Shown piece by piece: positions 1 through 8,416 of a stretch of DNA of 64,000 nucleotides. Position numbers and translations under genes: made by a program. The stretch's first letter is position 1, and the number at the start of each line of letters is the position of its first letter. The notes below the pieces were generated by a model that saw nothing but the letters and a program-made list of their open reading frames with translations, searched no databases and was not told the origin of the DNA. Source of the DNA: Nitrospira sp. CR1.3 (GTDB lineage Bacteria > Nitrospirota > Nitrospiria > Nitrospirales > Nitrospiraceae); contig WIAH01000009.1 of the NCBI GenBank assembly GCA_014055525.1, positions 91,587 to 155,586 of the forward strand, given 5' to 3'.

Positions 1-1
1 G

Positions 2-175
2 CTTTTCGTTCAACCCAAAGTAAATGAGCTCGCCGATAAGGCGATTAAGGCTGGTGGGGCAGAAGCCTACTCACCCAAAGAATACGGCTTCATGTTCATG
101 CGGAGCTTCGAGGACCCGGACGGCCATATCTGGGAAGTGTTTTGGATGGACCCGACGCAAGTACAGAAGGGATAG
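2..175 (+). CDS. VOC (glyoxalase/bleomycin resistance) family protein, C-terminal end only
   Basis: Only the last 57 codons lie in the window; the frame is open to the left edge and ends at a TAG. The visible tail carries FEDPDGHIWEVFWMD, the typical final strand of the vicinal oxygen chelate fold, where the Glu of WEVF is usually a metal ligand. Members are dioxygenases, isomerases or resistance proteins, and the specific reaction cannot be told from this fragment. A DoxX-like gene follows 47 bases later on the same strand. Confidence 0.8.
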   Translation, partial: LFVQPKVNELADKAIKAGGAEAYSPKEYGFMFMRSFEDPDGHIWEVFWMDPTQVQKG

Positions 176-222
176 CCGTTGGGATGCGCGAGGCCCTGTC
201 TCATTCACAGAAGGAGAAGTCC

Positions 223-648
223 ATGATGCTAACCGAGGCAAACTCTTCACCCATCTCAAAGAAGATGCTCTGGGTCGGGTACATCATGAGCGCGCTGCCG
301 GTGCTGCTGCTGCTTTTCAGCGCCTCGATGAAGTTGCTGAAGCTTCCGGCGGCTGTAGAGGGGTTCGGTCATCTGGGATATCCTGAGCACGTCGCCCTAC
401 CGCTCGGGATCGTCGAACTCGTTTGCACGGTTCTCTATGTGATCCCGCGCACGTCGGTACTCGGAGCGATTTTACTCACCGGCTACCTTGGCGGCGCAAC
501 CGCGACCCATGTGCGGGTCGGCGAGCCGTTCTACATGGCGATCATGCTTGGTATCCTGGTCTGGGGAGGGCTCTACTTGCGCGACGAACGCCTGCGGGCG
601 CTTCTGCCTTTGCGAAGCTCGCTCGCAAAACAAACGGGCTCCGTCTGA
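223..648 (+). CDS. DoxX-like integral membrane protein
   Basis: A 141-residue protein with four hydrophobic segments (about residues 15-35, 55-75, 78-97 and 102-121), the usual size and layout of DoxX-like proteins. Segment 1 ends in the family-like LLFSASMKLLKLP stretch, and GYLGGATATHVR between helices 3 and 4 is typical. The start is the ATG at 223, 6 bases after AAGGAG; the upstream in-frame ATG at 142 lies inside the preceding gene and has no such site. The fold is clear, but substrates of the family are mostly unknown. It probably shares a transcript with the DUF1579 gene downstream. Confidence 0.85.
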   Translation: MMLTEANSSPISKKMLWVGYIMSALPVLLLLFSASMKLLKLPAAVEGFGHLGYPEHVALPLGIVELVCTVLYVIPRTSVLGAILLTGYLGGATATHVRVGEPFYMAIMLGILVWGGLYLRDERLRALLPLRSSLAKQTGSV

Positions 649-695
649 CATGTTTTCGTCGAATGTCCTCATCACTTAATCACAAGGAGGCCACC

Positions 696-1298
696 ATGCG
701 TTTCATCTCTCTCGCAGTCACCACATTGAGCATCATGCTGACCGTTTCGCCGGCCCTTGCCAAAGAGAAGAAGGGTGAGAAACCCATGGATCCGCAGGCG
801 ATGATGGAGCTCTGGAAGAAGCTGGCGGCGCCCGGCGAGCCGCACAAGTTGTTTGCCGGTCTGGCCGGCAGCTGGACCACGACGACCAAGGAGTGGATGG
901 AGCCGGGCAAGCCTCCGACAGAATCAACCGGCACGGCGGAAATGAAGATGTTGCTGGACGGACGATTCCTGTACCAGGAATACAACAGTCAGATGATGGG
1001 ACAACCTTTCTCCGGAATCGGTATCGACGCCTACGACAACATGACCAAGAAATATGTCACCGCCTGGATGGATTCGATGGGCACGGGGATTTTCCTCATG
1101 GAAGGCACGGCGAGCCCCGACGGCAAAACCATCACGCTGAAAGGGTCGCATCCTGAACCGGGTGGAGGAAGGATGACGCATCGCGCGGTCTGGAAAATCG
1201 TCGACAACAACAACCAGACGTTTGACATGTACGGGGCACACCACGGCGGCAAGGAAACGAAGATGCTGGAGATCACGTATACACGGAAGCAGGGATGA
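696..1298 (+). CDS. exported DUF1579 family protein
   Basis: 200 residues. An N-terminal signal peptide (cleavage likely after VSPALA near residue 22) precedes a DUF1579-like beta-rich domain recognised from LAGSWTTTTKEWMEPG and the later DGRFLYQEY and GAHHGGKETKMLEITY stretches. The ATG at 696 follows a strong AAGGAGG; the longer upstream frame runs through the DoxX gene. Family members are secreted proteins of unknown biochemical role, often predicted to hold a small ligand in a lipocalin-like barrel. The gene lies 47 bases after the DoxX gene and a short GC hairpin follows its stop. Confidence 0.85.
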   Translation: MRFISLAVTTLSIMLTVSPALAKEKKGEKPMDPQAMMELWKKLAAPGEPHKLFAGLAGSWTTTTKEWMEPGKPPTESTGTAEMKMLLDGRFLYQEYNSQMMGQPFSGIGIDAYDNMTKKYVTAWMDSMGTGIFLMEGTASPDGKTITLKGSHPEPGGGRMTHRAVWKIVDNNNQTFDMYGAHHGGKETKMLEITYTRKQG

Positions 1299-1305
1299 AC
1301 GATGT

Positions 1306-1325
1306 CCGCGCCCTTCTCCGCGCGG
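1306..1325 (+). terminator. short GC hairpin after the DUF1579 gene
   Basis: CCGCGC and GCGCGG form a 6-bp stem around an 8-base loop, followed by CTAATTTATC. There is no clean U tract, so termination would be weak. Confidence 0.4.
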
Positions 1326-1486
1326 CTAATTTATCTGGTTTAGGTTTGATCTAGCCGAGAGAAAAGGTGCCCGGAGCAATTTCGATCTGAACAGCCGCCT
1401 CAGCCGCGCCAGCTCCCCACCACGTGCCAGATTGCGTCTTATGTGCCGCTCGTTTGAGACACGTGATGCCTAAGGTCATGGAGTCT

Positions 1487-1514
1487 GGCCCGCCGCACCG
1501 CGATGCGGCGGGCC
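1487..1514 (-). terminator. hairpin at the 3' end of the YHS gene
   Basis: An 11-bp perfect inverted repeat (GGCCCGCCGCA / TGCGGCGGGCC) with a 6-base loop lies 13 bases past the stop of the minus-strand YHS gene. No U run follows on either strand, so it may act as a transcript-end stabiliser or a weak bidirectional terminator. Confidence 0.5.
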
Positions 1515-1527
1515 ATTCTCGCGTCGT

Positions 1528-1989
1528 TCACAAATCGCCTGGGGCCTTGTCCTTGATGTCGGACCAGTTGGCATTGGCTTTCTTGATGTAGCCTGGAATA
1601 TCCTTCTGCCACTTGTCTTGAATGCCCTTGTCCAGATTCAAGTACAGTACCCCATCGACGACCTTCCACGCTTCAGGATCGACCACAAACTTTTTCCCGA
1701 CGGCCACGCCGTAGGCGCAGTAGCCGCCATAGGCCGGGAGATACTTCTGCGGGTTGGCCGTGAACAGCTTCTTATGTTCCTCATTGGCGAACGCGTAGGT
1801 CACGCCGTCGTGTACGGTCACGTGATACCCCGATCCTCTCATGGGCCTGGCGTCGGTGAAATACGCGACCGGGTCGTATCCGTTAAGTCCCGGTGTGCTG
1901 TGGCGTACGTCTGTGGCCAATGCCTGGCTCGAAGTGATGCCGGCGGCCAGCACCATGCCCGTGATCGCTAGCGCACGTAAGACTTTCAT
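1528..1989 (-). CDS. exported YHS-domain protein
   Basis: 153 residues: a signal peptide (about residues 1-25, ending SSQALA) followed by a YHS-like domain with the family features LNGYDPVAYF, YAFANEEHKKLFTANPQKYLPAYGGYCAYG and a closing lysine-rich tail. YHS domains often bind metal, but no Cys-rich metal site is visible apart from the single CAYG cysteine. The gene has AAGGAGG upstream and is divergent from nothing nearby; the sigma/anti-sigma genes lie upstream on the same strand, 259 bases away. Its role is unknown; a periplasmic metal or redox function is a guess. Confidence 0.85.
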   Translation of the reverse strand: MKVLRALAITGMVLAAGITSSQALATDVRHSTPGLNGYDPVAYFTDARPMRGSGYHVTVHDGVTYAFANEEHKKLFTANPQKYLPAYGGYCAYGVAVGKKFVVDPEAWKVVDGVLYLNLDKGIQDKWQKDIPGYIKKANANWSDIKDKAPGDL

Positions 1990-2248
1990 GGCACTCCTCC
2001 TTGGGTGATGGTGAAGTAATGGGGATGCGTCTTGCAGCGCCCCGTTGTGTGTGTATCGGGGAAAGAGGGCAATTGTTACTGGTCGACATGAAATTTTCTT
2101 GGCACGGGACGAAGCAGCGGTCTATCGGAGCAGTCCGGGCACGGTTCTCTGTGAAGTAAGGACAGCAACGCCACACATTCGCCGATTCGCGACTCAGAAC
2201 AAAAGAGCCGGTGGCCCCATGCCGGAAAGGCACAGGAGAAGCCGATGG

Positions 2249-2530
2249 CTACTTGCGGGATGATTCGACCGCCCGTCGTATGCGTTCCTTGGCCTCGGGG
2301 GAGAGGCGAGGTTCCTCTGGACGGTCGGTCTCGATGAGCCGTGCGCTGTCTTTTCGAAGCACATTGCGGATGAGCGCCAGGTGGCGTTTATATCCCTCGC
2401 AGAGCACACACATCCGCAGGTGCAGGGACATGCGCATCCGCACGTGAATCGGAAGGCGGCCTTCCATAGAATCGGAGAGCAGCCGGGCCATGTCCCGGCA
2501 CGTCGGTAGCATTCGGAACATCCAGCTCAT
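2249..2530 (-). CDS. zinc-finger anti-sigma factor (ZAS-like)
   Basis: 93 residues with the H-x3-C-x2-C signature of ZAS anti-sigma factors (H37, C41, C44 in HLRMCVLC) and an upstream C11. There is no transmembrane segment, so it should be cytoplasmic. Its start overlaps the stop of the sigma gene by 4 bases (ATGA), the usual translational coupling of an ECF sigma factor with its inhibitor. Zinc-cysteine anti-sigmas of this kind often sense thiol oxidation; that is family knowledge, not shown here. Confidence 0.82.
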   Translation of the reverse strand: MSWMFRMLPTCRDMARLLSDSMEGRLPIHVRMRMSLHLRMCVLCEGYKRHLALIRNVLRKDSARLIETDRPEEPRLSPEAKERIRRAVESSRK

Positions 2531-3153
2531 GCGCCCTCAACCTTCTGGCTCCGGCCGAAGTATCGGCCGGACAAACAGTTTCGCAATTGCTTCCTGGCCC
2601 GATGCAGGATGACGCCAAGATTCGTCGGGGTCAGGCTGAAGAGTCGGCAAATTTCTTCCGTTTCGACCTCGTCCATTTCTCGGAGGGTAAAGACTTGTGC
2701 CGCTCGCGGCGGCAGATTCTCCAAGCACGCCGCGAAGACCGCCCAAAACTGCTTTCGTTCGAGCAGCCCATCCGGCTTTTCAGGCCATCCGCCAATGGCG
2801 GCCATTTCCGGTTTCCAGTGTCCATCGGGGAGAAAATCCTCGTCCGCCGACTGGCTATCCGCGGACTCACGAAGTGGTTCCCTGGCTGTTCGACGGAAAT
2901 AATCGATGATCTTATGTTTGATGATTCCGAACATCCAACTGCGCTCCGCTGTCGGTCCATTTTCACGATAGGTGCCTTGGAGCGCCGCCAGAAACGTTTC
3001 CTGAACCAGATCTTCAGCGACGTCGGAGTTCCGCACGCGGGCGAGGGCGAATCGATAGAGAGTATCACCGTGATCATCGATCCAACGATCTGATGCGGAG
3101 ATTGGGCGATCAACCATTTGCGAACTCATCCTTCTCAAGAACTCTTGTTCCAT
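2527..3153 (-). CDS. ECF (RpoE-like) RNA polymerase sigma factor
   Basis: 208 residues. Region 2 spans about residues 25-95, with LYRFALARVRNSDVAEDLVQ and the -10 recognition part SWMFGIIKHKIIDYFRR. Region 4 is at about 140-195, with LPPRAAQVFTLREMDEVETE followed by a helix-turn-helix ending VILHRARKQLR. An acidic linker of about 45 residues separates them, longer than in minimal ECF factors. It is coupled to the zinc anti-sigma gene. Its regulon cannot be read from the window; the downstream YHS protein is a plausible neighbour target. Confidence 0.93.
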   Translation of the reverse strand: MEQEFLRRMSSQMVDRPISASDRWIDDHGDTLYRFALARVRNSDVAEDLVQETFLAALQGTYRENGPTAERSWMFGIIKHKIIDYFRRTAREPLRESADSQSADEDFLPDGHWKPEMAAIGGWPEKPDGLLERKQFWAVFAACLENLPPRAAQVFTLREMDEVETEEICRLFSLTPTNLGVILHRARKQLRNCLSGRYFGRSQKVEGA

Positions 3154-3552
3154 GATGCCAGGATGCTCTTTGTCGGCGAAGGGGCCGAATTATTACATGG
3201 AGTTCTGGGGCGGTCGGAAAAATTAGGAAAATTAGGGACATGCTGCTTTTCGGATCGTCTCCTCCACGTGCGCAACGTCCGATGGAAGGCCATACCCTTC
3301 GACGTGAACCGCATGGTCTACAGCGGATTCACAGTGTTGGTCGACCCCTAGCATCATTTGAGTCACAACCCTCCAGTCTCCTGCCGATGGTTCGGCTAGT
3401 GCCGGGATATCGGCAGGCCCTTATCGTCACTCAGTAGACTCGCACGAGAGCGCTTCATTTTCGTCTCGTTCTTTCAACCAGTTAGATGATCATTTTCAAT
3501 CGCCGTTGCTGGAATGGCCCTTGCCATTCTCCTGAACCAGGGGGAACAAGGG
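3154..3552. other. 399-bp intergenic region between the sigma gene and the STAS/RND operon
   Basis: The region separates divergent genes and should hold both promoters, but I found no convincing -35/-10 pair. It contains a 38-base hairpin (3380-3417) and an AT-rich direct repeat at 3216-3238 (AAATTAGG units) followed by GGGACATGCTGCTTTTC, which resembles the ends of REP-type elements. The short open frames crossing it have no ribosome binding site. Confidence 0.5.
3380..3417. repeat. 38-base hairpin with an internal second stem
   Basis: CCTGCCGAT (3380-3388) pairs perfectly with ATCGGCAGG (3409-3417). Inside, CGGC and GCCG can pair around TAGT, leaving symmetric 4-base internal loops. There is no U tract, so it is not an intrinsic terminator; it lies upstream of the STAS gene and could be an operator or leader structure. 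Confidence 0.45.
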
Positions 3553-3870
3553 ATGCTGAAGATCACCGAACATCGAATCGAAGGGACCGACTCCACGGAA
3601 CTCCTCCTCGAAGGACGCTTGGTCGGCCCCTGGGTGGAGGAAGTCGATTCCTTTTGGCGGCGAATGGACGGAAACCGACAGAAGCAGACCGTGATCGATT
3701 TAGGCGGGGTCACCTTCGTGGATGCTGAAGGTAAAGGACTTTTGACTCGCATGTGGAGAGCAGGCGCGAAGTTTCATGCGGCAGGCTGCCTGATGAGGTG
3801 CCTTGTCGATGAGATCACGGAGACCGGTACAAACGAATCAACCTGTCTGCACGACAAGAAGATCAGCTGA
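3553..3870 (+). CDS. STAS-domain protein at the head of the RND operon
   Basis: 105 residues from the ATG at 3553 (another in-frame ATG at 3514 would add 13 residues). A STAS fold is supported by LLLEGRLVGPWVEEV near the N-terminus and TVIDLGGVTFVDAEGKGLL in the middle. In SpoIIAA-type anti-anti-sigma factors the corresponding loop is D-S-(S/A)-G and carries the phosphorylated Ser; here it reads VDAEG, so that Ser is absent and phospho-switching seems unlikely. The gene is followed after 14 bases by a small membrane peptide and then by the efflux genes, so a role tied to the efflux system or envelope is suspected. Confidence 0.8.
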   Translation: MLKITEHRIEGTDSTELLLEGRLVGPWVEEVDSFWRRMDGNRQKQTVIDLGGVTFVDAEGKGLLTRMWRAGAKFHAAGCLMRCLVDEITETGTNESTCLHDKKIS

Positions 3871-3884
3871 TCGGAGGTGTGATC

Positions 3885-4022
3885 ATGGAAGGAATTGTAC
3901 TGTCTATGACGATGTTGTTCGAGCTGCTGCTGTCTATCCTCCTGGTTATGTGCTTGCTGGAGTGGTACCCCGCCGGTAAAATGGCGGCGTCCTCGAGCGA
4001 GACGACAGTGCGACAACGGTAA
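3885..4022 (+). CDS. 45-residue single-pass membrane peptide
   Basis: An ORF of 45 codons starts at an ATG 6 bases after CGGAGGTG. Residues 3-26 form one hydrophobic helix (VLSMTMLFELLLSILLVMCL), followed by LEWYPAGK and a polar tail with three serines. It sits between the STAS gene (14 bases upstream) and the lipoprotein adaptor (29 bases downstream), so it should be co-transcribed with the RND system. Small membrane peptides such as AcrZ bind RND pumps in enterobacteria; this one shows no obvious similarity to AcrZ, so a partner role is only a hypothesis. Confidence 0.65.
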   Translation: MEGIVLSMTMLFELLLSILLVMCLLEWYPAGKMAASSSETTVRQR

Positions 4023-4051
4023 GGAACGGTAAGAAACTGGAGCATATCGCC

Positions 4052-5239
4052 ATGGCTTATCCGGAAACCCGACGGTTTGGATTTGTCGCCGCATTGTTCG
4101 CGTTGGCTGCCATAGCCGCGTTGCCCGGCTGCAAGGAGCAGGCTGATTCAGCCCCTGCCCAGCAGCTGGCTCAGGTCGAGGTGGTGACTGTAACCACACA
4201 AACCGTTCCCGACGAGCCGGAATTCATCGGCCAGGCGGAAGCGTCTCGCCCCGTGGAAATCCGCTCTCAAGTGACAGGGATTCTCAAAGCCGTGTTGTAT
4301 ACCGAGGGCCGCGACGTCAAGAAAGGAGACCGGCTCTATCAGATCGATCCCGTCCCCTTTCAAGCCGCAGCGGCCAGCGCAAAAGCGAAGATCGCACAGG
4401 CCGAGGCCAAAGTCGTCCAGGCCAAGCAGGATCTGGCGAGGGTGAAGCCGCTGCTTGTCGAACAGGCGGTTAGTCAGAAAGATGTGGATGATGCGATTGC
4501 AGAGGATCTGTCGGCCAAGGCCGCTCTTCAGGGGGCAAAGGCCGATCTCATCAAGGCCCAGTTCGATTTGGACAACACCCTCATCACGGCCCCTATCGAA
4601 GGGCTGATCGAACGGAGCCGCTACTACGAGGGTCGCCTGGTATCGGCCCAAACCGATTTGCTGACCGTGGTCCATCGCGTTGATCCGATGTACGTGGTCG
4701 TAAGCGTGCCGGAAACGTTTTTTCTGAAGCGGAGCCACGATATCGAGGCGAAAAAGATCAATCATCCGGGCGCCTATGAACTGCGCGGCGTCTTAACCTT
4801 CATGGACGGAACCATCTATCCTCACGAAGGCGTGTTGGATCTTATGGAGCCGGGAATGCGAACGGAGACAGGCTCGCGTGTGGAGCGCATGACATTCCCG
4901 AATCCGCAGCGGACCCTGTTACCGGGTCAGTTTGTGAAAGTGAGATTGAAAGGCGATGCCAAGCCCAACGCGGTCCTGATTCCCCAGCGGGCCGTCCTGC
5001 AGGGGCCCCAAGGGCCCTTTGTCTACATCGTGAGCCCTGAAGAACGGATCGAGATCCGGCCTGTTGAAGCGTCGGTCTGGCAAGGCGACCAATGGCTCAT
5101 CGACTCCGGCTTGAAAGCCGGCGAGCGGGTCGTCGTCAACGGGTTGATGAAGATCGGTCCTGGTGCGCCCGTCAAGGCTGTGCCGTGGGGAGCAACCCCT
5201 GCGGAAGCTGCGCCATCCGGTCCGGCCAAACAGGGATAA
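4052..5239 (+). CDS. RND efflux periplasmic adaptor lipoprotein (AcrA/MexA type)
   Basis: 395 residues. A signal peptide with lipobox LPGC (residues 24-27) predicts lipid anchoring in the inner membrane. The membrane-fusion-protein order follows: a half-lipoyl stretch (PVEIRSQVTGILKAVLYTEG), a long alpha-hairpin rich in Ala/Lys/Gln (about 105-165), the second lipoyl half (LITAPIEGLIERS), a beta-barrel, and a membrane-proximal domain (LIPQRAVLQGPQGPFVYIV). Length is normal for the family. The pump gene starts 2 bases after its stop, so the two are translated together. It would link the inner-membrane pump to the outer-membrane channel encoded next. Confidence 0.95.
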   Translation: MAYPETRRFGFVAALFALAAIAALPGCKEQADSAPAQQLAQVEVVTVTTQTVPDEPEFIGQAEASRPVEIRSQVTGILKAVLYTEGRDVKKGDRLYQIDPVPFQAAAASAKAKIAQAEAKVVQAKQDLARVKPLLVEQAVSQKDVDDAIAEDLSAKAALQGAKADLIKAQFDLDNTLITAPIEGLIERSRYYEGRLVSAQTDLLTVVHRVDPMYVVVSVPETFFLKRSHDIEAKKINHPGAYELRGVLTFMDGTIYPHEGVLDLMEPGMRTETGSRVERMTFPNPQRTLLPGQFVKVRLKGDAKPNAVLIPQRAVLQGPQGPFVYIVSPEERIEIRPVEASVWQGDQWLIDSGLKAGERVVVNGLMKIGPGAPVKAVPWGATPAEAAPSGPAKQG

Positions 5240-5241
5240 CC

Positions 5242-8200
5242 ATGACATCACACGTCTTCATCGATCGGCCGATTATGGCTTCCGTGGTCTCCGTCGTGAT
5301 CGTGGTCATGGGGCTGCTATCCGTTCAGTTTCTTCCGATCGCGCAGTTTCCTGAGATCACGCCGCCGGTCGTCCAGATCGATGCCGACTATCCGGGCGCC
5401 AGCGCGGAGGTTGTCGCGGATTCGGTCGCCCGCGCAATCGAAGTCCAACTGCCCGGCATCGACAACCTCGTCTATTTCGACAGCACGAGCAGCAACGACG
5501 GACACGTGACGATCAAGCTCACGTTCGAGATCGGGACCGATCCGGACATCGCGCAGGTGCAGACGCAGAACCGGGAAAAGCTCGCGGAACCTCAGCTGCC
5601 TCCCGAAGTCATCCGGCAGGGCGTGAGCGTGAAGAAAATGTCGCCGGATCTCGTCGCCGTCATCGCGCTCAAATCGACCGACGCCAACCATGACGCGGTG
5701 TTCCTGTCGAACTACGCGATTCTGAGGTTGGTTGATAACGTGCGTCGCGTCAAAGGCGTCGGTGATGCGATGGTGTTCGGCCAGCAAAACTACAGCATGC
5801 GCATCATCTTGAATCCGCTGCTGATGGCCAAGCTCGGCCTCACGCCGACCGACATTGCGGCGATCGTCCGAGAACAGAACCGCGATTACCCTGCCGGCAC
5901 GATCGGGCGCGAGCCCGCTCCCAAAGGAACCGAGTTGACGATTCCGGTCATCACGAAAGGCCGACTGTCGGAGGTCAAAGAATTTGAGGAATTGATCGTA
6001 CGCGCGCTGCCTGATGGTTCGCTGGTGCGCCTCAAGGACGTGGCTCGCATCGAACTCGGCGCGCAGTCGTATGCGCTCGAAGGGCGCTGGAACAGCAGCC
6101 CGACCACGTTCATCGTCACGTTTCTCGCGCCGGGGGCGAATGCCTTGGACACTGTCCGGCGGACGCGCGCCGAGATGGACGCAATGGCCAAGAGTTTTCC
6201 TCCCGGCGTGTCCTACGACATACCGTACGACACCACGAGATTCATCGAGGTGTCTATCAAGGAGGTCGTGAAGACGCTTCTGGAGGCGATGGCGCTGGTG
6301 GTCCTCGTCGTGTATCTGTTTCTCCAGAGCTGGCGGGCGACGATCATTCCTACCGTGGCCGTGCCCGTGTCGCTGATCGGGACCTTCGCGGGCCTGTACG
6401 CTCTGGGCTTTTCGATCAATACCATTACGCTCTTCGGGATGGTGCTCGCGATCGGCATCGTGGTCGACGACGCGATCGTCGTGGTCGAAAACGTCGAGCG
6501 CCACATGCGCGAGGATCGGGTCTCGCCGAAGGAAGCGGCCAAACGAGCGATGAATGAAGTCACCGCCCCCGTCATCGCCATTGTGCTGGTGCTGGTCTCG
6601 GTGTTCGTTCCGGTCGGGTTCGTCGGCGGCATCACCGGACAACTCTACAAGCAGTTCGCGGCCACCATTGCGATCTCGGTCACGGTTTCGGGGTTCGTCG
6701 CGCTCACGCTCAGTCCCGCGCTCTGCGCGATGGTCCTGGTTCCTCAGCACGGCGAACGGGGAAAATTCTGGCTGTGGTTCGACCGGATATTCGGCAAGAC
6801 GCAACGGGGCTATACGAGCATCGTCGGAGGACTGGTCCTCCGGCCCCTTCGAGTGATGCTGGTGTTCGGGCTCGTGCTGCTCGTGACATTCGGCATGTTC
6901 AACAGCCTGCCCCGCAGCTTCTTGCCGGAAGAGGACCAAGGCTACTTCATCGTCGTCGCGCAGTTGCCGGACGGGGCCTCGAAGCAACGGACCGACGCGG
7001 TGCTGGAGCGGATCGAACGGTTTTTCCAGGCCAATCCAGCCGTGCATTCGACCGACGCCATGTCCGGACAGAACTTCGTGTTCGGCACCAGGGGGCCCAA
7101 TTCCGCCACGATGTTCGTGCCGCTGCATCTGTGGGACGAACGCAAAGAACCGCACCAGCATGTGCAAGCGCTGATCGGCATGGCGTTCGGGGAATTCGCC
7201 AAGATTCCGGAGGCCCTGCTACTGGCCTTCAACGCGCCCTCGCTCAGAGGGGTCGGCACAGTCGGCGGCTTTTCGGCCCAGCTTCAGGATCCGAGCGGCG
7301 GGGACTTCAAGAAATTTGCGATGGTCGCGCAACAGTTCATTGAACGGGCGAAGAAGGAGCCGGCCATTGCGCAGGTCGGGACGAATTTTCGCGTGTCGGC
7401 CCCCCGGCTCTATGCCCACGTGAATCGCGAGCGGGCCAAAGCGCTCGGCGTGCCGATCTCGGAGATTTTCGATACGCTTCAGGCCTATTTCGGGACCTTT
7501 TACATCAACGACTTCCTCAAGTTCGGCCGTATTTACCATGTGCAGACGGAAGCGGATGCCGAATTCCGATCGACGCCGCAGGATATTTCAAAGATCTACG
7601 TCCGCGCCCAGAACGCGCAAGGAACGAACATGATTCCCTTGGACACCGTCGTGACTACGGAGTACCAAAGCGGTCCCGATCCGGTGAACCATTTCAACGG
7701 GTACAACACCGCCCTTGTGCTGGGAGCCGCCGCGCCGGGCTATAGTTCAGGACAGGCTCTCGAAGCCCTGGAACGCGTGGCGAAGGAAGTATTGGTACCG
7801 CAGGGGTATGCGATCGATTGGAGCAATATCTCGTTTCAGGAGCGACGGGTAGGCAGCCAATCCAACGTGGTCTTTGTCATCGGCCTGCTCATGGTGTTCC
7901 TCGTGCTGGCGGCCCAATTTGAAAGCTGGGCCGTCCCCTTCGCGGTCATCCTCGCCGTTCCGTTCGCCATCTTCGGGGCATTGGCAGCGGTCTGGGTGCG
8001 GGGCTTTACGAACGACATCTATTTCCAGATCGGGCTCGTCACCTTGATCGGCCTCTCGGCCAAGAACGCCATTCTGATTGTGGAGTTCGCCAACACGCGC
8101 TATGAGGCTGGTCGCCCGCTGATTGAAGCCGCGGTCGAGGCGGCGCGCTTGCGGTTTCGACCGATCATCATGACGTCGATGGCCTTCATTTTCGGCATGT

Positions 8201-8415
8201 TTCCTCTGGTGGTGGCCACGGGCGCCGGCGCGGCCAGCCGCCAGTCGATCGGCACGGGCGTGCTGGGCGGGATGCTCGCCGCGACCTTTCTCGCGATCTT
8301 CTTTGTTCCCCTGTTCTACGTACTCATTCGGAAAGTGACCGTTCGGAAACGGGAATCTGTACCATCACATGCGGAATCAGCCGGGCGGCTCGTTTCCGCT
8401 GAAGAGGGGTTCTGA
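5242..8415 (+). CDS. HAE1-family RND multidrug efflux pump (AcrB-like)
   Basis: 1057 residues, a full-length inner-membrane RND pump driven by the proton gradient. The start is the ATG at 5242 (FIDRPIMASV is the classic N-terminus); the longer frame runs back into the adaptor gene. The TM4 proton-relay aspartates are visible in GIVVDDAIVVVENVERH, and the TM10-12 half has LVTLIGLSAKNAILIVEFAN. Two large periplasmic porter regions lie between TM1-2 and TM7-8, with the usual VGDAMVFGQQNYSMRI stretch. Substrates are likely amphipathic drugs, solvents or bile-like compounds, not metals, judging by the HAE1-type TM4 motif. It forms an operon with adaptor and outer-membrane factor. Confidence 0.97.
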   Translation: MTSHVFIDRPIMASVVSVVIVVMGLLSVQFLPIAQFPEITPPVVQIDADYPGASAEVVADSVARAIEVQLPGIDNLVYFDSTSSNDGHVTIKLTFEIGTDPDIAQVQTQNREKLAEPQLPPEVIRQGVSVKKMSPDLVAVIALKSTDANHDAVFLSNYAILRLVDNVRRVKGVGDAMVFGQQNYSMRIILNPLLMAKLGLTPTDIAAIVREQNRDYPAGTIGREPAPKGTELTIPVITKGRLSEVKEFEELIVRALPDGSLVRLKDVARIELGAQSYALEGRWNSSPTTFIVTFLAPGANALDTVRRTRAEMDAMAKSFPPGVSYDIPYDTTRFIEVSIKEVVKTLLEAMALVVLVVYLFLQSWRATIIPTVAVPVSLIGTFAGLYALGFSINTITLFGMVLAIGIVVDDAIVVVENVERHMREDRVSPKEAAKRAMNEVTAPVIAIVLVLVSVFVPVGFVGGITGQLYKQFAATIAISVTVSGFVALTLSPALCAMVLVPQHGERGKFWLWFDRIFGKTQRGYTSIVGGLVLRPLRVMLVFGLVLLVTFGMFNSLPRSFLPEEDQGYFIVVAQLPDGASKQRTDAVLERIERFFQANPAVHSTDAMSGQNFVFGTRGPNSATMFVPLHLWDERKEPHQHVQALIGMAFGEFAKIPEALLLAFNAPSLRGVGTVGGFSAQLQDPSGGDFKKFAMVAQQFIERAKKEPAIAQVGTNFRVSAPRLYAHVNRERAKALGVPISEIFDTLQAYFGTFYINDFLKFGRIYHVQTEADAEFRSTPQDISKIYVRAQNAQGTNMIPLDTVVTTEYQSGPDPVNHFNGYNTALVLGAAAPGYSSGQALEALERVAKEVLVPQGYAIDWSNISFQERRVGSQSNVVFVIGLLMVFLVLAAQFESWAVPFAVILAVPFAIFGALAAVWVRGFTNDIYFQIGLVTLIGLSAKNAILIVEFANTRYEAGRPLIEAAVEAARLRFRPIIMTSMAFIFGMFPLVVATGAGAASRQSIGTGVLGGMLAATFLAIFFVPLFYVLIRKVTVRKRESVPSHAESAGRLVSAEEGF

Positions 8416-8416
8416 A

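Noticed and set aside
5317..7167. 616-codon open frame on the minus strand across the RND pump
   Set aside because: It is the antisense of a full-length pump gene, is rich in Arg/Asp/His as GC-rich antisense frames are, and has no ribosome site.
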